Shown piece by piece: positions 35,901 to 48,409 of a stretch of DNA of 64,000 nucleotides (position 1 is the stretch's first letter; each line of letters begins with the position of its first letter). Location of the stretch: NCBI GenBank assembly GCA_003024175.1, contig MDYQ01000017.1, forward strand, positions 141,276 through 205,275. Direction: 5' to 3'. The position numbers and the translations under genes are program-made. The stretch comes from Planoprotostelium fungivorum (lineage: Eukaryota; Evosea; Variosea; Cavosteliida; Cavosteliaceae). The notes beneath the pieces were generated by a model. That model did no database searches. It worked only from the letters and a program-made list of their open reading frames with translations, and was not told where the DNA came from.

Positions 35901-37457
35901 TCGAAGACAATTTTCCGTTCTTCCGGATCGTGGCTCGTTGTAGATGGATGTCTCCCGTCGAGCGTATGATCGATCCCTCTTCGTCAGCCGTATTCCCTTC
36001 GTAGTAACTATCCACATCTACGCAATGTCAGATGGATGTCTACGTCGACAACTGACCTTCGATCGTGTGACCATCGAAAACTCCTCCGTAGTTGGCACGG
36101 TTTCGTGTGTACGTACAACGGACCGAAGAGATGTGACCACGTGAACCTGCCTCCTTTAGAATCGATAGAAGAAGAGTTCGACTCACTCGCCACTGCACCG
36201 TTCGATCCATAGTTGTCGTTGAATTTCGATCCACCCAGGTGAATCAGATCGGCCATCAAGAACGACACTCTGTTCTTTGAATTCTCCACACAAGTGTCTA
36301 TGATTTTCACTACGTTACCCCGGATCATAACTGAACGTTCGATCAGCGTGGATGTGACAGTGTCACATACCTCCAGGAGAAGAGCAGTGGGTGAAATTGG
36401 TTCGATCGATGATGACATCACTTGTGGCTCGAATCAATTCACTCGTACACAGTGTGAATGTGCCGTTGGAAACTGGTGGTGTCAGACGTATTGTCGGTCA
36501 CGTGACACACCGGTTACGTCTGAAGCGATGATGACACCCTCGTCGGCTCGGATGCGAGAGAATGTACAGTACGTAGCGTCCACGAGACCGGCCGGAGCAT
36601 CTGTGGGTGGTCAGCGTAGAAGGGAGAGAGAAATGTGGTCTCACAGATCAGTGGCCCTGTGTGGCTGAAGCCATCAAAGATCACGTCCATCAATTTCACG
36701 CTTCCAGTGATCGATCTCACTGCATCGTTGGAGGAAACTGAACGTGAAAGGTTGGAAGATGTGATGGTGATGTTGTGTTGGGATAGCAAAGACACGCCGT
36801 CCAGAGTAGAAGACTCGATGGAGATGTTATCGACGTCGATGTGGGTGCCTCCGATGCTGGATGACTGAGAGTGAAGATCGCAGTCGCCAGTGAGCTGGCC
36901 GTGAGAGATGTTGGATCCGATTAACCGCACAGATGTAGAGTTGTTTGTGAACTGTTGGTAGGGGTGAACAGAGATCTGAGCTTGAGAGATAGAAGAATTG
37001 AAAAAGGAGACGGCCTCGGTGTGGAATGTGAGGCGGACCGGATGATTCCACAGACAACCGATGCATGTGATCTGGCAACATGTGTTATCCTTTCAATCTC
37101 TGACAACCGCTATGTCTAACGGAACCCACCTGACGGATGTTCCTGAAGAGAAGGGAGGCACTCTGATGAACATTGAGTTGTCCTCTGATGTGGAGATTTA
37201 TGGAATCTGGACCGTCATAAATGAGCAGGGAATCCTCTTTCGAAATAGTGTCTAAAACAAGTATCTTGTCAATGCATCGGTGATCTTGAACCAGCGCGTT
37301 GAATGCTAATTAAGATGAGACACATGTAGAAGGTGAAGAAGAGGTCATCACCATCAAGAATGGGAGAACTGCTGTTGAATCGACTGATGGATGTAGCACA
37401 TTCCGCCCGAGTGATTGCTACACCGAAGACGAGTATAAGGAAGACGTTGTTCATCAT
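32988..37457 (-). CDS. Receptor-like protein kinase (TKL/tyrosine-kinase-like) with beta-helix-type ectodomain
   Basis: The start at 37457 gives a signal peptide ([18 protein letters not shown]). A long ectodomain follows with Asn/Ser-rich repeats like right-handed beta-helix or PMP-type proteins ([48 protein letters not shown]), then a Ser/Thr-rich stalk (about 35200-35600), a GAIN-like [11 protein letters not shown] motif, one membrane helix ([20 protein letters not shown]) and RKKR. The kinase has a Gly loop [19 protein letters not shown], catalytic loop [26 protein letters not shown] and [12 protein letters not shown], stopping at 32988-32990. Arg of HRD is Thr here. The ligand and output are unknown. 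Many introns are 38-50 nt, and one (34316-34326) carries CATCTACAACG. Confidence 0.85.
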
Positions 37458-38116
37458 CCTTCCGGTCTAATCTCTGTGGCTAGGCCGCTGCTCTCTGTTT
37501 CCGTGAAAGCCGTCAACTGACACGAGTCAAAAAAATACCCGTCCTTTCTTGGTTTCCCCAGGGCGTTCTGTTCGCAGTTGAACTCAAGTCCAAACATGTC
37601 TCACCAGGCCGGTCGATTGGTTACCTTGATGTGATCACTACCACGCAAGAGTGGCACGTGAAACAATAAGCCCGTTGTCGGCTTCTGTGAGTGGTATGAA
37701 GGACCTTTATGTTGTTTAGATGACGAAACGGTTTCATAGCAACCGTGGCACGTTGTAGACTGATTGGTGCCATACTACATCGAGGAAATGAGAGCGTATG
37801 AGTTTGACAGGTGGATCCCAATTGATCCACAATTCCTCATCGACGCACATCTCGCCACCATAGTTCGAATGAATGCATGTTCGAATTCGATCTCATCACT
37901 TTTATTAGAAGAACGCTGTGCAGCGTAGAGAAGAATGCATCTTCCACCCCCTGGGGTAGGCTGTGGAAGCGTCTTATTTATAGATGAGGATTGTCCTCAG
38001 GGTGTCATTTTGAGCTGTTTGTGTCCTTACGGGGTATTTTAAGAGACACCTCCAGGCCTCTGGGGGATCTGCGCAGGATCTCACCTCCAGATTTACATTT
38101 CCTTCAAATCATCATC

Positions 38117-38584
38117 ATGACGGCACCTCTAAAGACGGTTTTCCCAAAAATCGACGACGAGAGCTTCTGGAGGAAGAGAGCGCCGTCAGAGAGTCTGGGA
38201 CAATCAGCTAGCACGAAGATATTGCCTGTGTTACGAGCAAGTACTGCTTTAGACGTGGGAAGGAATCGAACGAATAGCTCTCCCGTGCCCAGTTCGTTAT
38301 CACCAACGTCTTCTGCTTCATCATGCGACGGCAATGGTAATTCCAGCCCGAGAACTGCCAGCCCCAGGTCACAACAGACACCTCGTAGCCGGTCCAACAG
38401 TCCACTCACACCTCGAGCGGCTGAGAAGATCAGCATTATGAATCAGCACTTCTCACCAGATGATACGAACGTGTCAGAGTATTCATACAGACTAGTGCCC
38501 ATCGCAGAGCTCCCAGCGCGTCTAAGGAGGAGTCTGCCGATTGAGATGCCGATTGGCATCAATTTCCCGTACAAAGATCTGTAA
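38117..38584 (+). CDS. Small Ser/Pro-rich protein of unknown function
   Basis: A single exon of 155 codons starts at the ATG at 38117 (ATCATCATG context) and stops at 38582-38584. The N-terminus (KTVFPKIDDESFWRKRAPSE) and C-terminus (YSYRLVPIAELPARLRRSLP, then PIGINFPYKDL) look structured and conserved-like. The middle is disordered with repeated SPR/TPR sites (SPRTASPRSQQTPRSRSNSP), typical CDK- or SR-kinase-type substrates. No signal peptide or membrane segment is present. The frame stays open upstream to about 37991, but this ATG gives the more natural start. Function is not inferred. Confidence 0.65.
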   Translation: MTAPLKTVFPKIDDESFWRKRAPSESLGQSASTKILPVLRASTALDVGRNRTNSSPVPSSLSPTSSASSCDGNGNSSPRTASPRSQQTPRSRSNSPLTPRAAEKISIMNQHFSPDDTNVSEYSYRLVPIAELPARLRRSLPIEMPIGINFPYKDL

Positions 38585-38821
38585 TCAGCTATTTTATCCA
38601 CCTCTCTGGACGTGAGAACCAACGAGGCTTTTGTATGTATGAGTTATAAATCAGAAAGAAGTGACGACATTCTGCTTATGTGTCATCTCTCATTACATCA
38701 CGCACAGATGATCATCGTCTGCATGTTATATCACCCATTCCACGATACATCACGTTGACGAAACATTTCGCACGATCATCACACCATTGTTACAGAGCTT
38801 TATGTGTTTTTACACGACCCT

Positions 38822-40140
38822 TCAGTTCGTCCAGGTAACAGCGCCAGTCGAATCTTTCAGAGTCAACTTTCCATTGTTATCGAGAGACACCACGAAAGGT
38901 GCCTGTCCCCTCCTGTAGGTTCCACTGGCCCACAAGACTTTGTTCGTGCCGTAGCCGACGAGGTTTCCATCAGACTGCATGACGAGACGGTTCGGTCCCT
39001 GTCCAGAGCTCTTTGTGGACCAGCTCACTCTTCCACTTCCTCGGATCACGATGTTGCCGTCCGATTCGACGGTGAGTCTGTAATTGCAATCTGGAGATGT
39101 GACTCCGCGTCCATCTTGAGATGTGATGGTGCTGGTGCCGGACGAAGAGAGAGATGAGCCGACGGTGCTGTTGCATGAAGAGCGGCTGGCGGTGATGATG
39201 CCCGAAGATCTGGAATATGATGTGAGATGATGGAAGAGGAGATGATGACTTCACCTGCAGCCGTTGGAGGAGGTGCCTGGCTGTCCAGTCTTGAACCAAC
39301 AAGTGGAACCGCAGATATCGAAGGCCCAGGCGTTACAGTCGGATCTCTGGTAGCACTTGGCTTGGCAATCTTCAGAGCTGCCATCACATTAGAACATGAA
39401 ACGGAACATGCATTAGGCACACCTGGATGCAGTAGTCTGTCCTCCGTTGATGTCATTTCCTGCACGATCGATCTTGTCCTCGATCATACCGTAAGGTCCC
39501 TTTCTGGAGTTGTTGTTGGTGTTGTTGCCATTGTTGTTGCCGTTGTTGTTGGAGCACATGCTGGCAGGGAAAGGCTGCTGGCCCATCCAGTTTCCGGGAG
39601 GGTTATAGTTGCAGACCACTGTCACACATCACTCATTGAACCACACATCTTCACAATGTCCTCACCTAACTTGCAAGTGGAGCCACAAGCACAACCGATC
39701 TTGGTGGTGCTCTGCCACAGGACTTGGGTGAGATGTCCACAGTTGGCCCAGCCACCCTTGCAGCCATCTCCCCACATGTCTTTGCCACAGGTCCAGCTCT
39801 TCTCTTCACCAAGGGTCCATCCATCGACGGAATTCTTCACGTCGTCCAGACTGCAGCCTCCACCTCCAGAACTCATCCAGATATTCTGTCCGTAGCCATC
39901 GGCACCTCCGTGCTGGAAGACACATTTCTAAAGAGGATTAATCATTGTCGATGATAAGATCAGCCGAATCGAACTCACATCGGCCCACTTCTGAGCGAGG
40001 TTGGCACCATTATCGTCCCAAGTGACGGGGTTCAATCCGTATTTAGAGCGATAAGCATTGTGCTTCTGGACCCAAGCGTCAGAGAACTGGCTGGCGGTGG
40101 TGAGAGCGACAAAGAGGGTAAGGATGGCGGCCTTCCTCAT
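38822..40140 (-). CDS. Secreted CAP (SCP/PR-1) protein with PAN-like and bulb-type lectin domains
   Basis: The start at 40140 yields a signal peptide (MRKAAILTLFVALTTASQF). The CAP domain follows: WVQKHNAYRSKYGLNPVTWD, a Cys-rich insert, GHLTQVLWQSTTKIGCA (CAP2-type motif with the His ligand) and LVVCNYNPPGNW. An Asn-rich linker leads to a Cys-rich PAN/apple-like segment (GNDINGG, CYQRSDCNAWAFD, CWFKTGQPG), then a Ser/Thr stretch and a C-terminal bulb-type lectin domain (LTVESDGNIVIRG, MQSDGNLVGYG matching QxDxNxVxY). The stop is at 38822-38824. The architecture suggests an extracellular carbohydrate-binding protein. Introns are 40-50 nt. The combination of domains is uncommon, but each domain is clear. 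Confidence 0.9.
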
Positions 40141-40401
40141 CTTGTCTGTGTCGGTTTGTGACGAGAGAAGCCCGTTCGCTCGCAGAAGGAGGAAAGGAAT
40201 CTTCGATGTCAGTAGGATGTTACTTTCTGGTGACAGGAACCTTACTTCAAATGAACTCTTTCTCTTTAGCAGCTCCACGATTCACGTGTGTGTGGTTATG
40301 AATGTAAAACGCTCATACATAAGATCAAGGCTCTTCAGAATGTTCACGATCGACTGCTCAGAATCATCACATCAAGAACAACAGCTCTCGTGTTACTTTA
40401 T

Positions 40402-41637
40402 CTAAAATCTTCCGCTCTGAAAGTCAACGAAGGCTTGTTGGATCTCCTTCTGCGTGTTCATCACAAAGGGTCCATACCGAGCCATCGGCTCGTTCATCGG
40501 CATGGCAGCCGCCATGATGAACCTCGCTCCCTTGTCTCCCGCTCTCACTTGGATGTGATCTCCCTCCTTCTCGAACGCTGTTCGTCCTTCAACTCTTCGT
40601 CTCTTCATGACGTGACTCACCCACTAAGACACCCTCTCCTGCTGCCTTCGTCTGTCCCTCCGGCCCAAAATGACCTTCTCCCGCAAAGTTGTAACAGAAG
40701 ATGTTGTGGCCTTGTGGAACCGCGTGTTCGAATCTGAATTGTGTCAATTCTTTTTTCCACGATGAGAGACTCACTTTTGGTTGGGTTCTAGAGTGACATC
40801 GAATAAGAGGGGATTGGTTGTGATGCCGTTGACGGCACCGACGGTGCCTTCGTATTCTCCCGCCATGATCTGTCATGTGATGAGATGAGATGGGAAGATG
40901 ATGAGTCGTACCTTGATCTTTCCGAATGGAGTCTCACGGATGGGAATCTGATCGGCCTGGTAGTCTTGGTAGCGAGGTGGTATCATCTTATCCTTGGCTG
41001 GTAGGTTGACCCACTGAATCTCGTCAGTTTTCGTTGAATTCAGATTCACCATTAGCTCAAATAGAGTACGATGAGGTGATGGACGATAAGATGATTAGAC
41101 GATGGTGATGGCGGTATAGAAGATGGAGAGATCCTCACGAATTGAAAGCCGTGCATCTTTCCTTCTTGTTGTTGTGGCATCTCAGAATGGATGATGCCTC
41201 TACCAGCCGTCATCCATTGGACCGAACCTGGACCCAAGAGTCCCTTGTTTCCCTTGTGGTCTATTCCCTCCTTCAGTCTCTTCCCTTCTCTCTTCACCTC
41301 ACCTTGATGTAACATCCTGCCCTCCAACATGTATGTCACTGTCTCAAATCCTCTGTGTGGGTGCTCTGGGAATCCTGCCATGTATTGTTTTGGCTGGCAT
41401 CTCTTTCAATCGATGGAGAGAAGATGGGACGACAACTCACATCATCATTGTTGAACTCGTCCAACATGAGAAAGGGGTCGAAGTAGTCTAATTTGGGTGT
41501 TCCTATCGTTCTGTATCATCGTGTCAGATGAAGAACAATGAAGACATGTTGTACCTTCTGATGGTGACTCCTGCACCTTCCTTCATTGGACGTCCAGCCA
41601 ATACGAGTTTCACGGATCTGCATACGTTTGTCGTCAT
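40402..41637 (-). CDS. Pirin family protein (cupin)
   Basis: The start at 41637 gives a short N-terminus with [15 protein letters not shown], then [20 protein letters not shown]. The metal-binding block follows: [15 protein letters not shown], later [18 protein letters not shown], which contains the His, His, His and Glu ligands of pirins. The C-terminal cupin has [36 protein letters not shown] and the end [19 protein letters not shown]. About 300 residues, the usual family length, with introns of about 45 nt. Pirins are Fe(II) proteins; animal members are redox-sensitive nuclear cofactors and bacterial ones can be quercetinases. Which activity applies here cannot be read from the sequence. 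There is no targeting signal. Confidence 0.93.
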
Positions 41638-42176
41638 TTCTTCTTTCTTGTCTTCTAATCTAAGTTGAGCCTCTTCGACGATATCACCATCTATCACCTT
41701 GTGTTGGTTGTATTGTTTCTATCTGTTGTATCTGTTCGATTGTATGATCTTGATCTATACAGTCGTGATGGTCGAGATGTGCTGTTACGCTCAGAGATAG
41801 TATGAGGAAGAGGAAGTAGTGCCCAACTGAAAACATGTTAAGTCGAAGAGGTGACTATGATTCTGCTGACCTGTAAATTATGAGCTCGAGGGGGGCTGAG
41901 GTGAGCACCTACGGGAAGGATCTTGAAGGTTCGCGCAAACCGTCTCAAAAGAAAGAAGCTTCCGAAACATCGGGTCACGTGATGATGAATCTACAATTCA
42001 AAGTATAAATGGGAATTTCGCCTTCTCAGCCGTTCAACTCCACACAAGGCTCACACAAGGAACAATAAGATGGATCGTGAGGATTGAAGGACCAACAATT
42101 TATCAATTGCCACTATCGTGACAGCCATTATCGCATCACGTTCGTAGATGATGCATCATTACAAACGGTTTACGAT

Positions 42177-43930
<1,754 letters not shown>

Positions 43931-44074
43931 GCTGCTTCTTGTCGGACCGTTTGTTGTTTGTAGAGGATCTTTCCATTTTCCCCAGGTGCCAAAACAGTTT
44001 GACATTCCTGTCATCATAGGTAAGAAAAATCAAAATATATTCCGTTTTGACTACAATTGTAGACGTGAGGTGAG

Positions 44075-44085
44075 TTGGCGCCAAA
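44075..44085. promoter_or_regulatory. E2F-type site in the beta-amylase/SKA3 divergent promoter
   Basis: TTGGCGCCAAA contains TTTGGCGCC on the minus strand, an exact E2F consensus. It lies about 28 bp upstream of the SKA3-like ATG (44113) and 145 bp from the beta-amylase start. Confidence 0.55.
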
Positions 44086-44112
44086 GTCGATATTTGAACG
44101 AAGAGCAGCAAC

Positions 44113-46129
44113 ATGACTGCCGAAGTGGCCATTTCTTCTTTCGTCTCTTACTTTGTGAGTTCTGCTTCAAGTTTATCAAGAGACTGCACACAATTGAGAC
44201 AATCAATCGATCTCCCTGCAGTCACAGAAACCAGCAGCGCTTCTGTCCTTCTGGAGCAGGTGATTGATATATTTGTTACGTTCTGACTAATGTTCTTTGA
44301 CTAACGATTGCATTAGTTGAACGACAGAGCTACAAATTTGAATGATGAAGTTCAACAATTGTTGAATTATCCTGGGTTGATAGAGCCTTTCAGTTTCGAT
44401 CACATCATCTCAACATGTGAGACGATGTGGTCTCTCAACCAGGCCCATCTTGAAAAAGTCGAATCGAAATTGATTCAATACGGATTTAAGAACGATTTCA
44501 AACCGAAGAAGCAGATACAAGAGCGTCCTGCGAAGAAACAGACGATCAGGTATGGTTGATGATGTGATCACCATTCCATCTCAACCTCTTACAGAAGTGA
44601 CAATCAATCCACCTTCATCAGAAAGCCAACTGTCACCGATGTCTCCGTCTCATACAAGATCGGATTACCACTCTCCGTCGCCCCAATAGAACCCACATCC
44701 GCCGTCGATGATTTCGGTCTCGAAGATGATCTCGACGACGACATCCAACAAGTCCAGATCTCATCATCTACCATGGCCCTCCTTGCGGAAGCATCGAGAG
44801 GTGATCTCAGCTCCCTCTCCATCAACTGATTGACATGTCTCAGCCAAAGCCCTCGCAGCGCAGAAGGCCATCTCATCCGCGGCTCCATCTGTGATGGAGA
44901 ATCGTCCCACCACCTTCACCTCCCTTCCCACCCGTCCATATGTACCTTCTACCGCAACACAACCCACCGTCGCCCCGGTAACCACCACGATCCAAGCCAC
45001 AATCCAGCCCGTGATGACCATCGGCGTTGTACAAACCACGCGAGAACCATCATCGAACGTCTCTACGCCAGATCACAGCGAATCGTTCACCGAAGAGGAA
45101 GAAGAAGAAGCAGTCCCCACCTCCCTACGTCGCCCGGTGACCGTTTCGGAGTGAGCGAAATCGATCGATGACGTCATCTGACGTCATCAGATTATCTCCG
45201 GCCTCGAAGATGTTGGCCATGATGTCACCCGTGGACGATGAGCCGGTGCCTTATAACCCTCCCTCTCTGCAACAGATACTGCGCCCTACTGTCGTCGCTC
45301 AGCCGCCCGCTGCACTTCCTGCCTCAGCGAAGGATCGAACGAAAGGCCAAGAGAAATCTTCCGCTGCGGTGGCTAGACATCCAAGTCCACCAAAGAGTCA
45401 AGTGAGACATGCATCAACATGATCGATCGCAATGATCATGATCATCTGACGGGTGACAGAACGTCCCTCTACCCTCCCCTCCCGTCTACAACCGGCCCAT
45501 CCTCAAACCCACTCAAGCTACCTACGACATCTCTCAGAGAGGATCCGTGGTGAGACCTGTAGACGAAGAGAACACGATGGACCTCATGAGGCTGTGTCGG
45601 AGTGGTATGGATGAAGGTTGGACTTCACCTGACAGAGTGCCTCCCACTCCAATGGAGTCGAGAGCGAGACCCGTCAAATTCACCGGGAGAAGGTGAGTCG
45701 TTCCGGGGATCCTCAGGGTGACGAATTTTCAGCGGGATTTCCGTACCCACGAGACCGATCGTCCAACAGAAAGTTGAAGTACAGACGGATGCACCCAAGG
45801 TCGTTGCCACGGCGACGAGCGTTGTAGATGGATCGAAATCGAATGCGAGGCACATTCAGCCCGAAGAGATGAAATCACTCTCCTCTTACCTCCTCCAACA
45901 GTGTCCCCTCCAAGTGATAGAATTTGAAATTTGAATATAACTGACATACGAATAGGAGCTGAACTCTCTGATCGACGCGATGTCCACGTTCATGAGGGAG
46001 AAGAATGTCGACTGCGTACCACGTGGAGTGATACCGCAACTGACGACTATGAAGCCCACTACAATGAACATGGCTCTGAAGAACTTGGGCCGTGTGGACA
46101 TTCGAAACGATTCGTATTATTTCGTATAA
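44113..46129 (+). CDS. SKA3-like spindle and kinetochore protein
   Basis: The start at 44113 (MTAEVAISSFVSYF). The first exon is an N-terminal helical hairpin (FVSSASSLSRDCTQLRQS, LNDRATNLNDEVQQLLN, TCETMWSLNQAHLEKVES, KLIQYGFKNDFKPKK) that aligns by eye with SKA3, including the YxQKYGYxPxxKK-like turn. The DDFGLED motif (SKA3 has LSDFGLE) follows, then a long Pro/Ser/Thr-rich middle with SP/TP sites, as in SKA3, and a C-terminal structured part (SLSSYLLQQCPLQELNSLID, REKNVDCVPRGVIP, MALKNLGRVDIRNDSYYFV) ending at 46127-46129. SKA couples kinetochores to microtubules in mitosis. SKA1 and SKA2 are not in this window. The coding copy of GTTGTAGATGG at 45820-45831 is read as VVDGS. Confidence 0.75.
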
Positions 46130-46455
46130 AGTGTGCTCGTCTGTCTTTGTTGAAGATATCTCATGTGAACTTTCATGCGATACACATCCTCGTGATGATG
46201 AAAGAAGGGGCAGGACATCTCACCTTCGTGTTAGAGAAAGACTTTCAAGAAGATAGACGATAGGTGCAGAGAGGAAGAAGAGCCTTTTTAGAGGACGCAA
46301 CGGTCTCAAACGATTATTTGAAATTTCCGTGGGTCTTCCGAAAGCAAGAACAAAATAAAATTTAACTTCCGTGGAAAATCCGCCATTTCGGAATTTGCAG
46401 ATTGCACAGGCACCATCACACAATCACCAAACGCATACGAACAACAACCAACAAC

Positions 46456-47121
46456 ATGATCAGCAACCTCTCTAAGACACTCAGAGCCGCCCCAATCCGA
46501 CAAGTACCACGAGCGACGGCCTTCCCACTATCACGCCGCTTCGCCACTGAGGCCAACAATACTGAAGTCATCAAGAAGGGCGAATCAGACGTGCCGGTGT
46601 CCACTCGAGCGACCAGCGACAAGCCTGCCACCGTCGATCACTCCCATCACAACCGCCGTCTCAGCACGCAGCGCCAGCAGCAGCAGCACCCGGTCAATCA
46701 GCTCTTCGATAGCTTCTTCAACGATCCCTTCTTTCAGGACCCCTTCTCCCGTCACGGCTTCGGTCTGCGACCCACCTCCGCCCTTCCAAATTGGATTGAA
46801 CGTGTCAGACAACCCGAGTTTCACGGAATCCAAGAGACAGACAATGGCTACGAGGTAGAGGCAGAGATGGCAGGAGTTCCGAAGGAGAACGTGCAAGTTC
46901 AAGTGAAGAACGGGGTGCTTACCCTCAGCGGACAGCAGAAGACGGAGGAGAACAAGGAGGGTATGAGGAGATACAGCCGCAGCAACTACCACCAGTCCTT
47001 TGCACTTCCAGATGATGCGGATGAAGCCAGTGTCAAGGCCAAGTATAGCGACGGTGTCTTGAGAGTCACCATGGACAAGAAGGCAGTCGATGATGATGTG
47101 AAGAAGATCGACGTGGAGTAA
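46456..47121 (+). CDS. Mitochondrial small heat-shock protein (Hsp20)
   Basis: A single intronless exon from the ATG at 46456. The N-terminus (MISNLSKTLRAAPIRQVPRA, then PLSRRFATEA) is an arginine-rich amphipathic presequence with no acidic residues and an RRFA-type cleavage context, so mitochondrial import is likely. A Gln/His-rich linker and FDSFFNDPFFQDPFSRHGFG precede the alpha-crystallin domain (about residues 115-210): GYEVEAEMAGVPKENVQVQV, GVLTLSGQQKTEE, FALPDDADEASVKAKYSDG and the GVLRVTM beta-strand. It acts as an ATP-independent holdase. An AATAAA lies at 47134-47139. A TTCAAGAA pair at 46244-46251 is a weak heat-shock-element candidate. Lack of introns, unusual for this window, fits genes expressed under heat stress. 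Confidence 0.93.
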   Translation: MISNLSKTLRAAPIRQVPRATAFPLSRRFATEANNTEVIKKGESDVPVSTRATSDKPATVDHSHHNRRLSTQRQQQQHPVNQLFDSFFNDPFFQDPFSRHGFGLRPTSALPNWIERVRQPEFHGIQETDNGYEVEAEMAGVPKENVQVQVKNGVLTLSGQQKTEENKEGMRRYSRSNYHQSFALPDDADEASVKAKYSDGVLRVTMDKKAVDDDVKKIDVE

Positions 47122-47273
47122 AAGGTGTTATACAATAAATGTCTCGAGAATCATCGGTTCGTGTTATATATGCCCTTAGCCTGCCCAGAAACGTGTGAAA
47201 CCTCTTTCAGCGGAAATGCGCATAGAGGGGGTCCCGCTGACACACCCTTTCCTGGAAGGGTTCCCAGCCAAAG

Positions 47274-47868
47274 GTGGAGTTAACTGGTCTGTTCTGTGCA
47301 GTTCAGATCCATCGGGCTGCGAAGAGGAGTGTGGCAGTGCATCAGAGCGGAGAGCAAGCGTTTACGATGGCCACCGGCTCGACGATCTCAGCCAATTCTT
47401 CAGACGGTGCTTGTGCATCGCCGCAGAAAGATGGAGATGTCTCAATCAGCCGCGTCGATCTGCATAAAGCTATCGTCGTGTTGATGGGGCAACTGCAAGG
47501 CACTTACATCTTACGATACAGTTCAGAGGTAGGTCACTATGCCCTTTCTGTCGTCATCAGTTCTAAGATAGGTGAGGAGACCATTGAGAATCATCCCGCT
47601 GGAATGATTCGATGTACGATGGAACATCTGAAACTCTTCAGGTCATTTTCGTATACGACATCTCGTCGACAGCATGAGAGACGATCCGATCTACATCTTG
47701 TTGCTGCAGAAGGGCTTACGATTATATTTCACATCTCTGAAAGAACTCATCGAAGAGTGCACGCACAAGGATATCTTGAGTTACAAGAGCGGTTCAGAGT
47801 TCAAGTATGTGCGTCTCACGTCACCTCCCCCATCATGGGCCTGGCAGAATGCATCTGGAGGGTCTTGA
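47274..47868 (+). CDS. SH2-domain protein
   Basis: Two exons. The first (ATG at 47364, or an in-frame start further upstream) runs through a Ser-rich N-terminus to HKAIVVLMGQLQGTYILRYS and SEVGHYALSVVISSKI. A 70-nt intron (GTGAGG to CTTCAG, about 47571-47641) joins to GHFRIRHLVDSMRDDPIYIL, then GLRLYFTSLKELIEECTH and the end at 47866-47868. This matches an SH2 domain: GTYILRYSS keeps the phosphotyrosine-binding Arg of FLVR, GHYALSV is strand C, HFRI is strand D and FTSLKELIEE is the C-terminal helix. No kinase, phosphatase or other partner domain is fused. Together with the tyrosine-kinase-like receptor at 33-37 kb it suggests phosphotyrosine-type signalling, but no direct link is shown. Confidence 0.8.
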
Positions 47869-47995
47869 ACATAGAAGAGGTCGTCATTCAACTTGATCAG
47901 ACAAAAACAAAGAGAGACATGTGCATAAGAAGAGGACAGATGACTCGATAAATTCGCGGGAGGTTATAGAGGTTATTGTGTCCACATAATGGCGC

Positions 47996-48402
47996 TTAAA
48001 AGTCCAGCAACATCTGTATTGCAACCTGTGTCGCAAAGGTTCAATATAGTTGTCGCAGCTTGTCTTACCTTCTCCAAATGGGCCTGAAATAGATGTGAGG
48101 TGGTTTCATACAAGAGTGTTGTGAACTCACCGGTTCGATTCTCTGTGATCCCTCTACGGAAGCAATCTCATGGGCTCTCCTTAGACATTCTTGAACAAAG
48201 ATCTGTACATAATCGGTGGCGACTATCAGTGCCTCTTTCGATACTCGCAAAAGTCAGAACTGATACATACATAGACTTACTTCGGGTAGAACCCTCTCGC
48301 CAATGCTTCTGCAAAAGTAATTTGATGTTGTTCTGTGTAATTGTAAGCCCTTTCAGGGGGTTATATCTCTATCACTGGGTCTAGGTTGGCGTCGTCATTC
48401 AT
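47996..48402 (-). CDS. CENP-X/MHF2 histone-fold protein
   Basis: The start at 48402 reads MNDDANLDP, then a 44-nt intron, NNIKLLLQKHWREGST, a second intron, RISKEALIVATDYVQIFVQE, CLRRAHEIASVEGSQRIEP, a third intron, AHLEK, a fourth intron and VAIQMLLDF followed by TAA (47996-47998). The result is about 80 residues, the same size as CENP-X. The RISxxAL, FVxEALxRAxE and HLEKVxxQxLLDF blocks match it directly. CENP-X pairs with CENP-S both in the kinetochore CENP-T-W-S-X tetramer and with FANCM in DNA repair. Four introns in a gene this small explain why a simple ORF search would miss it. The CENP-S partner is not in this window. Confidence 0.93.
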
Positions 48403-48409
48403 TGAGAGA

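Noticed and set aside
44150-44270. Two extra short introns near the start of the SKA3-like gene
   Set aside because: GT and AG sites exist, but splicing them breaks the frame; the unspliced reading is open and matches the SKA3 N-terminus better.
46230-46260. A full heat-shock element upstream of the Hsp20 gene
   Set aside because: Only one TTC/GAA pair has correct spacing, and a three-unit array is not present.
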